NCBI GenBank assembly: GCA_025357975.1
Contig: JANYKY010000469.1
Span: 1 to 5,870 of the forward strand
Reading direction: 5' to 3'
DNA: 5,870 nt
Origin: Gemmatimonadaceae bacterium
Lineage (GTDB): Bacteria > Gemmatimonadota > Gemmatimonadetes > Gemmatimonadales > Gemmatimonadaceae
Shown: positions 1-5,870 of the stretch, one piece after another
Layout of the letters: each line of letters starts with the position of its first letter
Position numbering within the stretch: position 1 is the first letter of the stretch
Translations under genes and position numbers: made by a program
The notes under the pieces: model-generated
What the model saw: the letters and a program-made list of their open reading frames with translations, nothing else
Databases searched by the model: none
What the model was told of the DNA's origin: nothing

Positions 1-201
1 TTCTTTCAGCCACAAGTACAGAACGCTCGTCAGGCCGACCAGGCCGAACGCCATGAAGGCCACCCACGCTGCCGGCGCATGAACGTACAAAATCTTCTGC
101 GCCGGACCTTGAGTTGCCTCGAGGGGCGTAAAGAAAATCGCGCGAACGAACGTGACCAGAACGGCGGCGATTGCCGCGAACGACAGTGGACTCGGCTTCA
201 T
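1..201 (-). CDS. ccmC: Cytochrome c maturation protein CcmC, N-terminal fragment (cut by window edge)
   Basis: Reading the minus strand from the ATG at 201 gives 67 codons that run open to the left edge. The fragment starts with a hydrophobic segment (about residues 7-25). It then has the family-like stretch QGPAQKILYVHAPAAW (residues 31-46), which matches the conserved 'QG..(Q/R)KI.YVHVP.AW' region of the CcmC/CcsA heme-handling superfamily. A second membrane helix follows (about 43-64). In System I, CcmC is an integral membrane protein that presents heme on the periplasmic side and loads it onto CcmE. The heme-binding tryptophan-rich (WWD) loop and histidines that would prove this lie outside the window. 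The start overlaps the ccmB stop as ATGA (4 bases). A GAGGA sequence directly abuts the ATG, too close for a normal ribosome binding site, so coupling to ccmB translation is likely. The other option is a related CcsA/CcmF-type protein, but size, start and gene order favour CcmC. Confidence 0.85.
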   Translation of the reverse strand, partial: MKPSPLSFAAIAAVLVTFVRAIFFTPLEATQGPAQKILYVHAPAAWVAFMAFGLVGLTSVLYLWLKE

Positions 202-878
202 TCCTCGAGTGTGAACGGATAGGCGAGCGTGCACGCGACGACGAAGACAATGTCGAATGCCAGCAGCAATTTAAGCCATGGGCCGGCCTCGCCAACGGGA
301 CGGCCACTCATCAGCTTCGCGGTTGCCTGCGCAGCCGGTATGACGACCGGCACGAAAAACGGAAGCGACAGCATCGGCAACAAAAGCTCGGCGAGGCGGG
401 TGTTGACCGCCATTGCGCTGAACAGTGTTCCGACGGCGACCAATCCTATTGCGGCCATGGTTGCGATTCCCGCGAGCGGCAGTGCGACATCACCGAGGGG
501 AAGGCCGTAGAACAGCCCAACGGCCGGAATCGCGATTGCCTGGACAGCGAGCACGAAAATGAGATTCGCGATGGCCTTGCCGAGGAAGATCGATTCGCGC
601 GCGACCGGAGACGCGAGGAGCCCGTCGATGCCGCGGTCGGGTTGCTCAACTCCAAATGATCGGTGCATTCCAAGAAGTGCCGAGAACGTGAAAATCACCC
701 ACAGCACGCCGGGCGCGAGATCAACGGCTGATACCGCGGATGAGTCCCACGCGAAGTAGAAGATGACGATTCCGAGCAGGGCAAACACCACCGCCGACAA
801 GAACGCGCTCCGCGTTCGGAATTCGATCGTGAGATCTTTTCGCGCGATGATCCAGGCGTCCCGAAACACTTCAACCAC
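198..878 (-). CDS. ccmB: Heme exporter membrane protein CcmB
   Basis: This 226-residue protein is close to the usual CcmB length of about 220. It starts with a short amphipathic cytoplasmic segment (AWIIARKDLTIEFRTR, residues 8-23). Six hydrophobic stretches follow at about 25-43, 54-70, 97-124, 131-155, 162-184 and 201-221, as expected for the six-helix CcmB family. The cytoplasmic loop between helices 2 and 3 (about 71-96) carries EQPDRGIDGLLASP, the family-typical 'E...G..GLL.SP' pattern. CcmB is the membrane subunit of the CcmAB ATPase. In System I this complex, with CcmC, drives release of heme-loaded CcmE; it was first described as a heme exporter. The GTG at 878 was chosen because it overlaps the ccmA stop by 8 bases and gives a family-like N-terminus; a second in-frame GTG lies at 869. 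The end overlaps the ccmC start by 4 bases. This is a tight translationally coupled operon, and no promoter of its own is visible. Confidence 0.92.
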   Translation of the reverse strand: MVEVFRDAWIIARKDLTIEFRTRSAFLSAVVFALLGIVIFYFAWDSSAVSAVDLAPGVLWVIFTFSALLGMHRSFGVEQPDRGIDGLLASPVARESIFLGKAIANLIFVLAVQAIAIPAVGLFYGLPLGDVALPLAGIATMAAIGLVAVGTLFSAMAVNTRLAELLLPMLSLPFFVPVVIPAAQATAKLMSGRPVGEAGPWLKLLLAFDIVFVVACTLAYPFTLEE

Positions 879-1593
879 TTGTGGTAACGATCTGTCGGTA
901 GCGGTCGGCGAAAATCTGTCGGTCGATCATGCTGGTTTGTGAGAGCTCAGCTATTCGACCCTTGTCCATGATTGCGGCGTGAGTCGAGAGGCTAAGGCCT
1001 TCCTCCAGATTGTGTGTTACCACAACGATCGTTGCGCCTGAGACGCGGAGGGACTCGAGCAGTCCGGAAAGTGCTGTTGCCCCCAATATGTCGAGACCGG
1101 TAAACGGCTCGTCGGCGAGAATGACTTCTGGTTGATGGACCGTTGCACGCGCGACAGAAACCCGCTGTCGGAGGCCCCTGCTGAGTGCGCGCACGGGCGT
1201 ATCGGCGCGGTCGAGGATGTGCATTCGCTCGAGCGCGCGGGCGCTTTCTTGCCTGAAATTCTTTACGCGGTAAAGGCGTGCCGCGAATTCGACGTTTTCG
1301 CGCGCGGTAAAAGCTTCGTATAGAAGTGTGTGGTGCGAGACAATTCCAATTCGCCGTCGCACTGATGGCCCGCCCGGGAGGCTCACTCCGCCAATTTGTG
1401 CAGTTCCCGCGGTTGGCTTCAGAAGCCCTGCAAGCAATCTCAGGAGCGTTGTCTTTCCGGCGCCGTTGGGGCCGAAAAGCGCGAGAATTTCTCCCGAGTT
1501 GATTGTCAGCGTGATTCCGTCGACCGCCTTGCGGCGCCCGAACGACCGGCTGAGCATTTCAGTTGTGACGACAGGTCTGGGTGCTGTTTCCAT
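871..1593 (-). CDS. ccmA: Heme exporter ATP-binding protein CcmA
   Basis: This is an ABC-type ATPase of 240 residues when started at the ATG at 1593. Walker A is GPNGAGKTT (residues 41-49). The signature region is LSRGLRQRV (137-145), with the 'LSRG' form typical of CcmA rather than LSGGQ. Walker B runs through ILADEPFTGLD (158-168), with D161 and catalytic E162, and the switch histidine is H194 in VVVTHN. The Q-loop position reads SHHTLLYE (86-93), so the usual glutamine appears to be histidine. It powers the CcmAB complex in cytochrome c maturation from the cytoplasmic face. The frame stays open upstream to a TTG at 1668, giving 25 more residues, but those do not resemble the family, use a rare start and would run into acs. 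A GTG at 1611 is a second alternative. The identity rests on the CcmA-like signature plus adjacent ccmB and ccmC; taken alone it could be called a generic ABC-2 ATPase. Confidence 0.9.
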   Translation of the reverse strand: METAPRPVVTTEMLSRSFGRRKAVDGITLTINSGEILALFGPNGAGKTTLLRLLAGLLKPTAGTAQIGGVSLPGGPSVRRRIGIVSHHTLLYEAFTARENVEFAARLYRVKNFRQESARALERMHILDRADTPVRALSRGLRQRVSVARATVHQPEVILADEPFTGLDILGATALSGLLESLRVSGATIVVVTHNLEEGLSLSTHAAIMDKGRIAELSQTSMIDRQIFADRYRQIVTTSG

Positions 1594-1667
1594 GAGCCGG
1601 AAAGGTGACACTCTGGCGCGCCCCGTGCAAAACACGGTAACGTTCGCCAAACACGCCAACTTCCCCA
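1594..1667. promoter_or_regulatory. Divergent intergenic region between ccmA and acs
   Basis: These 74 bases separate two start codons pointing away from each other, so promoters for both the ccm operon and acs must lie here or inside the flanking coding ends. On the plus strand GTGACA (1605-1610) resembles a -35 box, but the sequence 17 bases later (CAAAAC) is only a poor -10 match. No convincing minus-strand promoter was found. The sequence just ahead of acs (1648-1667) is pyrimidine/adenine-rich and has no Shine-Dalgarno motif. A short inverted repeat lies at 1623-1637. The regulatory role is inferred from layout. Confidence 0.4.
1623..1637. repeat. Short perfect inverted repeat in the ccmA-acs gap
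   Basis: CCGTG (1623-1627) and CACGG (1633-1637) are perfect reverse complements separated by CAAAA. The repeat could be a small operator half-site pair or a weak hairpin in either 5' leader. It is immediately preceded by the 8-base palindrome GGCGCGCC (1615-1622). A five-base stem can arise by chance, so the significance is low. Confidence 0.25.
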
Positions 1668-3644
1668 ATGACTGACATCGACGTCCTGCTTCAGGAAAAT
1701 CGCAAGTTCCCGCCGTCCGACGAGTTTGTTAAGGCGTCGCGCGTGTCAGACTCGGACATCTACGCAAAGGCCTCAGAAAATCCGGAGCAATTCTGGGCGG
1801 ACCAGGCGGCCGAACTGGAGTGGATTCGAAAGTGGGATACAGTGATGAAATGGGACGCCCCTCACTGTCAGTGGTTTGTCGGCGGAAAGCTTAATGCGTC
1901 GGTCAACTGCGTCGACCGGCACGCCGCTGGCCCGAGAAAGCATGCGCCTGCGCTAATCTGGGAAGGCGAGCCCGGCGATCAGCGAACACTCACATTCGCG
2001 ACGCTCTCAGCCGAAGTAAACCGGTTCGCCAGTGGACTCAAATCGCTCGGGGTGAATCGCGGAGATCGTGTCGCGATCTACTTGCCGATGATCCCCGAAG
2101 CCGCGATCTCGATGCTCGCGTGCGCGCGAATCGGCGCGATCCACTCAGTCGTGTTCGGCGGATTCTCGCCCGAATCGCTTCGCGACCGGATCAACGATTC
2201 AGAGTGCAAGGTCCTGATAACGGCGGACGGTGGATATCGCCGCGGGCAGATCGTGCCACTGAAGAAAAATTCCGACAAGGCGCTCGAGGAAACACCGTCG
2301 ATCCAGAAAGTTGTTGTTGTAAAACGCGATCACGTGGCCGGGCCTGGGTCGGCCGGCTCGAAGATCGAATGCGACATGAGTGCCGAGCGCGATGTCTGGT
2401 ATCACGATCTGGTCGAAAAAGCCGACACAGTTTGTGAGCCCGAAGCCATGGACGCCGAGGATGTGCTGTTCATTCTCTACACGTCCGGTACGACTGGCAA
2501 ACCTAAGGGAATCGTTCACACGACAGGCGGATATCTCACCGGCGTTACGAGCACCAGCAAGCTCGTTTTCGACCTCAAGGACAACGACGTCTTCTGGTGC
2601 ACCGCGGATATCGGCTGGGTGACCGGACACTCATATCTCGTATATGGTCCACTGTCCAACGGCGCATCGTGCGTGATGTATGAAGGCGCTCCAGACAGCC
2701 CGGCAAAGGACCGCTTCTGGGACATCTGCGAACGCCACAACGTGACGATTCTGTATACCGCTCCCACCGCGATCCGGGCGTTCATGAAGTGGGGCGCCGA
2801 ATTTCCCGCTCGGCACGATCTCTCGAAGCTCCGGCTTCTCGGATCAGTCGGCGAGCCGATAAATCCCGAAGCGTGGATGTGGTATCGGGAGCACATCGGC
2901 GGGAACCGCTGCCCGATTGTCGATACGTGGTGGCAGACCGAGACGGGTGCGATTGCGATCTCCCCACTGCCGGGAGTGACGGCGACAAAGCCTGGTAGCG
3001 CTACGATGGCTCTTCCGGGCTTCACGGCGGAGCTTCTCGACGACGCCGGCAAGGTGTTACCGGTTGGAGGCGGACTTCTAGCGCTCACCAGGCCATGGCC
3101 GTCGATGCTCCGGACTATCTGGGGCGACGATCAGCGGTACGTCGACACCTATTTCTCGAAGTGGCCGGGCCGTCCGGATCTTTATTTTCCTGGTGACGGC
3201 GCCAAGCGCGATGACGACGGATATTTCTGGATTCTTGGGCGGGTTGACGATGTGTTGAATGTCGCCGGCCACCGTATTGGAACCATGGAAGTCGAATCTG
3301 CTCTCGTCGAACACCCGGCCGTTGCTGAAGCGGCGGTTGTCGGACGCGGGCATGACCTCAAGGGGCAGGCACTTGCCGCTTTTGTCACCTTGCGGGACGG
3401 AAAAGAGAAGTCGCCGGAGCTTGCCGAAGAGCTTCGCTTGTTCGTAGCTCAGAAAATTGGCGCGCTCGCGAAGCCGGACGACATCCTTTTCACGGCGGAT
3501 CTGCCAAAAACGCGCTCGGGGAAGATCATGCGCCGTCTTTTGAGAGACATCGCGGAAGGACGAATTCTCGGGGATACGACCACTCTGGCGGATCCTGCGG
3601 TCGTTGCGAGCCTCAAGGCACAATATGAGGCTCAGGAAAGTTGA
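1668..3644 (+). CDS. acs: Acetyl-CoA synthetase (acetate--CoA ligase, AMP-forming)
   Basis: This 658-residue cytoplasmic enzyme (family length about 650) makes acetyl-CoA from acetate, ATP and CoA through acetyl-AMP. The N-terminus has the ACAS region ([11 protein letters not shown], about 37-47). The AMP-binding P-loop-like motif is [11 protein letters not shown] (271-281). The acetate-pocket motifs are all present: [22 protein letters not shown] and DTWWQTETG (419-427). W422 aligns with Trp414 of Salmonella Acs, which restricts the substrate to acetate. The hinge/A8 motif [15 protein letters not shown] (524-538) and C-terminal [11 protein letters not shown] (613-623) follow. K619 matches the catalytic lysine (Salmonella K609) that is reversibly acetylated in homologues. 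[14 protein letters not shown] corresponds to the CoA-binding stretch. No frameshift or missing key residue was seen. The ATG at 1668 gives a normal N-terminus but lacks a Shine-Dalgarno sequence. The gene is divergent from ccmA, and its stop overlaps a candidate promoter for the next gene. Confidence 0.97.
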   Translation: MTDIDVLLQENRKFPPSDEFVKASRVSDSDIYAKASENPEQFWADQAAELEWIRKWDTVMKWDAPHCQWFVGGKLNASVNCVDRHAAGPRKHAPALIWEGEPGDQRTLTFATLSAEVNRFASGLKSLGVNRGDRVAIYLPMIPEAAISMLACARIGAIHSVVFGGFSPESLRDRINDSECKVLITADGGYRRGQIVPLKKNSDKALEETPSIQKVVVVKRDHVAGPGSAGSKIECDMSAERDVWYHDLVEKADTVCEPEAMDAEDVLFILYTSGTTGKPKGIVHTTGGYLTGVTSTSKLVFDLKDNDVFWCTADIGWVTGHSYLVYGPLSNGASCVMYEGAPDSPAKDRFWDICERHNVTILYTAPTAIRAFMKWGAEFPARHDLSKLRLLGSVGEPINPEAWMWYREHIGGNRCPIVDTWWQTETGAIAISPLPGVTATKPGSATMALPGFTAELLDDAGKVLPVGGGLLALTRPWPSMLRTIWGDDQRYVDTYFSKWPGRPDLYFPGDGAKRDDDGYFWILGRVDDVLNVAGHRIGTMEVESALVEHPAVAEAAVVGRGHDLKGQALAAFVTLRDGKEKSPELAEELRLFVAQKIGALAKPDDILFTADLPKTRSGKIMRRLLRDIAEGRILGDTTTLADPAVVASLKAQYEAQES

Positions 3645-3670
3645 GGTGCGGCGCCTGACCGTGGTATGAA
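3641..3670 (+). promoter_or_regulatory. Candidate extended -10 sigma-70-type promoter for the 124-residue ORF
   Basis: TTGAGG (3641-3646) is a 4/6 match to the -35 consensus. It is followed after 18 bases by TATGAA (3665-3670), a 4/6 match to the -10 consensus. TG at 3662-3663 stands one base ahead of the -10, which is the extended -10 pattern. Transcription would start near 3677, leaving about 44 bases of leader before the ATG at 3721. The -35 box overlaps the acs stop codon. The consensus is that of E. coli and may not fit this host exactly; read-through from acs is the alternative. Confidence 0.4.
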
Positions 3671-3708
3671 CTCTGCCTTAGATTCTGACAGCAGAAGGCT
3701 CAACCAAC

Positions 3709-3713
3709 GGGGA
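3709..3713 (+). promoter_or_regulatory. Ribosome binding site for the 124-residue ORF
   Basis: GGGGA sits seven bases ahead of the ATG at 3721, a normal spacing for a Shine-Dalgarno sequence. It supports this start codon. It also contrasts with acs, which has no such motif. Confidence 0.45.
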
Positions 3714-3720
3714 CGGTAAA

Positions 3721-4095
3721 ATGTTAGGTGGTTTATTTCCTGAATCGATATTTGGCCGCAAGCTCAATCCCAACGCAGAGCGTCGGCTGCGCTTGTCCCA
3801 GGCGAGGGCGGAGGAGACGATCATCCGTGCGCACGTGGACAACGCGCTGATGTTCGTGGACACGCTGGCTGAGGATCTCTCGTTCGATCGGGCGATCGAT
3901 ACCTACGTTCGCGTTATGGGCATTCCAGAGCCGCTTGCGAGCACCGTCGCGACTCGTGCCTTGGTCAGCCTCGGCCGGGATCTCGTTCCGTTCCGCCGCC
4001 GTGCACGCGAGGAGGGTCAGGAGGACGAGGATGTGAAGCCGCGTCTCCGTCTCGACGACGCGGCTGCGCGCCAGCGGTCGATCAAGCGCGCTTAG
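3721..4095 (+). CDS. Hypothetical protein, 124 residues, function unknown
   Basis: I do not recognise this protein. It has no signal peptide, membrane segment, cysteine or obvious catalytic motif. The start LGGLFPESIFGRKL is mildly hydrophobic. Residues about 20-65 look strongly helical and amphipathic (AERRLRLSQARAEETIIRAH, then VDTLAEDLSFDRAIDTYVRV). After a break at GIPEP (67-71), a further helix-like stretch runs to about 88. The tail from about residue 91 is very charged, with Arg-rich and Glu/Asp-rich patches (FRRRAREEGQEDED, then KPRLRLDD), and is probably disordered. That composition suits a small cytoplasmic, perhaps nucleic-acid- or protein-binding factor, but this is a guess. It is judged real from the ATG with a spaced GGGGA site, the candidate upstream promoter, non-repetitive composition, and its clean fit between the acs stop and the convergent neighbour 13 bases away. 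It may be cotranscribed with acs. Confidence 0.72.
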   Translation: MLGGLFPESIFGRKLNPNAERRLRLSQARAEETIIRAHVDNALMFVDTLAEDLSFDRAIDTYVRVMGIPEPLASTVATRALVSLGRDLVPFRRRAREEGQEDEDVKPRLRLDDAAARQRSIKRA

Positions 4096-4097
4096 CT

Positions 4098-4123
4098 GCT
4101 ACTTCGGACTACTTCGGCGTAGC
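4098..4123. terminator. Possible hairpin with tandem 9-base repeat at the convergent gene ends
   Basis: GCTAC (4098-4102) and GTAGC (4119-4123) are complementary and enclose a 16-base loop. The alternative hairpin CTAC-TTCGGC-GTAG (4109-4122) has a tighter loop. The stretch contains CTACTTCGG twice in tandem (4099-4107 and 4109-4117). It spans the 13-base gap between the two convergent stop codons and the last codons of the minus-strand gene. No T-run follows on either strand, so an intrinsic terminator is only weakly supported. Confidence 0.25.
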
Positions 4124-5870
4124 GACGCGCTGAGGTAGTCCTCTGAAGGCCGCTTGGAGCGTGTTGCCAAGCGCTCCGAATACGTTCGATCCCCAGCAGT
4201 AAGCGGCTCCGTCAGATCCTACGCCGCAGCTGTGACGTGACCCGGTCGATACCGAGACGAATGTCACGTTCGAAGGAAGCTGCCCGCCGCTGACAACGCT
4301 TGGCGTCGGGCCCAGCCCATTAGCTCCGCCAGAGAAAGGTCCGCGGCCGAGCTGCAGATCTCCGTCATCACCCCAGCAGAAAATCGCGCCGGTAGTCGTC
4401 AATGCGCACGTGTGCCCTGCGCCTTCCTTGTATCGGTGCGAGACTCCGAGGGAGTCCGGCGGAGTGGTGGTCAGCGTCCCGGTGCTGGCACTGATCCGCG
4501 AGAATGTCAGCCCGCCACTCACCGCAACCGGAGTCGTCGAGATTCCGCCGACGCCGCCGTTGCCAAGCTGTCCTGAAGCATTGCTGCCCCAGCAAACCGC
4601 CACGCTTGACGTCGTTATTCCGCAACTATGGTCGCCACCAGCGGAGACTGAGTTGAATCTAAAGCCGCCAGCGACCTGAACCGCAACATCACTTCCCGAC
4701 TGATTGCCGTTCCCGAGCTGGCCGAACGCGTTATCGCCCCAACAGTAGGCTGTTCCGTCAGCGGCAACCCCGCAGGTATGCCGGTACCCGGCACTGATGC
4801 TCGAGAATGTTGCCGCCGCCTGGTTGAGCACAACCGGGATGGGTGTGGTGCTGTTGATAGTTCGGAAATCACCGAGTTGGCCCAGTGAATCGGAACCCCA
4901 GCAATACGCTGCGTTGGTCGTCGTAAGGGCGCACGCGTGCGCACCTCCAACTGATATAGAACTGAAGTTGAGTCCGGCAGTGACCACGGCTGGCGTCCCC
5001 CGATTGCCCACCGATCCGTTACCAATCTCGCCGTGTGTGCCCCTGCCCCAGCAGAGCGCCTTGCCGGACAGGCTGATTCCGCAAGCGCTCGAATCGCCGG
5101 CCGAAACGGAGGAGAAATCCAGCGTCGTAACGAGTGCTTTCGGGTTCAGACTGCATGGCAGAGCTGCGGTCTTAGTGGTGTCAGTCGCACTGGTTCTCGA
5201 ATCGGTACCTGGAAAGCACACCGAATCCGCTGCGGCGCCCACCTGTCCATGGTTGTTCAGGCCCCAGCAGAATGCGTGACCGAGCGTGATAATACCGCAG
5301 CTCAAGTCGTCGCCGGCGTCGAATGTAGAAACCAGGGCTGTGCCGGTGACGAACAATCGCGCGAGCACGACTACCGCCGCAGTCCCGCTCAGACCCTGCG
5401 CGGTCGCGGTTATCGTTGCTGAACCTGCTGCTGCGCCGCTGACGGTCACCGTTGAATCGCTGGTCTGATGCAACGTCACCGCACTGCCGGGTGACGCGGA
5501 AAACGTGAACGCGGTGCCTGGCACTAAGACATTTCCCGGACCGAACGCATGTGCTGTATAGACGATGGAGTCACCAGCGAGGACCGTATCCGCAGCCGGA
5601 CTCAGCGCAACCCTCACGACGTTGGCAACAACTGTGACCACCGTGCTGGAGCTCTCACCGCACGCTGCTGCCTTGATCGTAACGGTGCCCGGCTTCCTGG
5701 CGTGAACGATCCCAGCTGCGTCGACAGTCGCAATCGTGGTATCAGAAGACGAGAACCCAATCGTGACATCCGTGCGGATGCCGCCAAAACGATCCGTGGC
5801 GGTTGCGGCAACTTTCGCGGTATCGGACTCGAGCGCGGGGCTGTGCACCACGATCCGCGTGCCGGTCGAG
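4109..5870 (-). CDS. Ig-like (BIG2) and RCC1-repeat protein, probably exported; N-terminus beyond window
   Basis: The minus-strand frame is open from the right edge to the TAG at 4109-4111, giving about 586 residues of C-terminal sequence. Numbering here counts the GTG codon at 5851 as residue 1; that codon is not a convincing start, because the same domain continues upstream of it (TRIVVHSPALESD). Residues up to about 75 form a bacterial Ig-like domain of BIG2 type (FSSSDTTIATVDAAGIVHAR, then KPGTVTIKA). Residues 78-163 form a second beta-rich Ig-like domain (VALSPAADTVLAGDSIVYTA, ending in GSATITATAQG). From about 177 to the end there are seven RCC1-type repeats, each with C-x9-CWG followed by a G-Q-L-G-N-G-like turn. 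This predicts one seven-bladed beta-propeller. The Ser/Thr/Gly/Ala-rich, Lys-poor composition and paired cysteines suit a secreted or surface protein involved in binding or adhesion, but no ligand can be named. There is no sorting signal after the last blade. The signal peptide, if any, is outside the window. Confidence 0.9.
   Translation of the reverse strand, partial: STGTRIVVHSPALESDTAKVAATATDRFGGIRTDVTIGFSSSDTTIATVDAAGIVHARKPGTVTIKAAACGESSSTVVTVVANVVRVALSPAADTVLAGDSIVYTAHAFGPGNVLVPGTAFTFSASPGSAVTLHQTSDSTVTVSGAAAGSATITATAQGLSGTAAVVVLARLFVTGTALVSTFDAGDDLSCGIITLGHAFCWGLNNHGQVGAAADSVCFPGTDSRTSATDTTKTAALPCSLNPKALVTTLDFSSVSAGDSSACGISLSGKALCWGRGTHGEIGNGSVGNRGTPAVVTAGLNFSSISVGGAHACALTTTNAAYCWGSDSLGQLGDFRTINSTTPIPVVLNQAAATFSSISAGYRHTCGVAADGTAYCWGDNAFGQLGNGNQSGSDVAVQVAGGFRFNSVSAGGDHSCGITTSSVAVCWGSNASGQLGNGGVGGISTTPVAVSGGLTFSRISASTGTLTTTPPDSLGVSHRYKEGAGHTCALTTTGAIFCWGDDGDLQLGRGPFSGGANGLGPTPSVVSGGQLPSNVTFVSVSTGSRHSCGVGSDGAAYCWGSNVFGALGNTLQAAFRGLPQRVATPK
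4112..5323 (-). repeat. Seven RCC1-type protein repeats (predicted seven-bladed propeller)
   Basis: The seven blades are marked by cysteine pairs at residues 185/195, 257/267, 307/317, 360/370, 410/420, 482/492 and 542/552 (residue 1 = codon at 5851). The best-kept copies are YRHTCGVAADGTAYCWGDN and SRHSCGVGSDGAAYCWGSN. Spacings between successive pairs are 72, 50, 53, 50, 72 and 60 residues, so blades 1 and 5 carry added loops. On the plus strand the CWG codons appear as CCCCAGCA, at 4191, 4371, 4587, 4896, 5046 and 5262, and as the variant CCCCAACA at 4737. The blades are diverged in sequence, so duplication is old rather than recent. Confidence 0.9.

Noticed and set aside
171..659. Long plus-strand open frame (162 codons) opposite ccmB
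   Set aside because: Its product is very rich in Arg, Glu, Asp and Gln with no domain pattern. It is a shadow of the high-GC ccmB codons, whose minus-strand product is a clear six-helix protein.
1615..1622. GGCGCGCC palindrome as an operator
   Set aside because: Eight-base GC palindromes are expected by chance in DNA of this composition; no second copy or supporting context.
1594..1668. N-terminal extension of CcmA to the TTG at 1668
   Set aside because: The 25 extra residues do not resemble the family, the start codon is rare, and it would leave no room for an acs promoter. The ATG at 1593 is preferred.
2516..3623. Long minus-strand open frames opposite acs (2516-3088 and 3078-3623)
   Set aside because: They lie wholly inside the strongly supported acs gene, and their products show no recognisable domain; they arise from high-GC codon use.
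4191..5269. Recurring CCCCAGCA octamer as a CRISPR-like or regulatory repeat
   Set aside because: All copies are in the same frame and encode the Cys-Trp-Gly of RCC1 blades; flanking sequences and spacing vary as coding repeats do.
4615..5422. Open frames overlapping the propeller gene (4615-5025 minus, 4797-5279 plus, 5033-5422 plus)
   Set aside because: They are out-of-frame shadows that follow the repeat structure of the propeller gene; no start signals or domain patterns.
5849..5851. GTG at 5851 as the real start of the propeller protein
   Set aside because: The frame stays open to the window edge and the Ig-like domain visibly continues upstream, so the gene is partial.
4109..5870. Cytochrome c (CXXCH heme-binding) client of the ccm system within the cysteine-rich protein
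   Set aside because: No CXXCH motif was found; the cysteines are C-x9-C followed by Trp, so this is not a c-type cytochrome.

Overview
The window looks like a piece of a high-GC bacterial chromosome. The gene set (cytochrome c maturation ABC exporter genes, an AMP-forming acetyl-CoA synthetase, a short unrecognised protein, and a large Ig-like/RCC1-repeat protein) and the style of the proteins suggest a soil or aquatic member of the Gemmatimonadota or a similar deep-branching phylum. That assignment is an inference from protein character, not a match. No mobile element, CRISPR array, tRNA or rRNA was recognised. No stretch longer than about 80 bases lacks a gene, so coding density is very high.

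Layout: (1) Positions 1-1593, minus strand: a tightly packed ccmA-ccmB-ccmC block with overlapping ends, ccmC being cut by the left edge. It encodes System I cytochrome c maturation components: the ATPase CcmA, the membrane partner CcmB, and the heme-handling protein CcmC. (2) Positions 1594-1667: a 74-base divergent intergenic region. (3) Positions 1668-3644, plus strand: a complete acetyl-CoA synthetase (acs) with all signature motifs, including the lysine that is acetylated in homologues. (4) Positions 3721-4095, plus strand: a 124-residue charged soluble protein of unknown function. It has a plausible extended -10 promoter at the end of acs and a recognisable ribosome binding site. (5) Positions 4109-5870, minus strand, convergent with the previous gene: the C-terminal part of a large, probably exported protein. 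It has at least two bacterial Ig-like domains followed by seven RCC1-type repeats, which should form one seven-bladed beta-propeller. Its N-terminus lies beyond the right edge.

How they work together: CcmA, CcmB and CcmC form one machine that supplies heme for covalent attachment to apocytochromes c outside the cytoplasmic membrane. Acs activates acetate in the cytoplasm for the TCA/glyoxylate cycles. Both fit an aerobic, respiring heterotroph, but a direct functional link is not shown. The unknown 124-residue protein and the propeller protein have no evident tie to either. I do not see convincing evidence of a wholly new system. The most unusual points are the strictly repeated cysteine pair in all seven propeller blades, the orphan small gene, a non-standard Q-loop residue in CcmA, and the missing Shine-Dalgarno sequence in front of acs.
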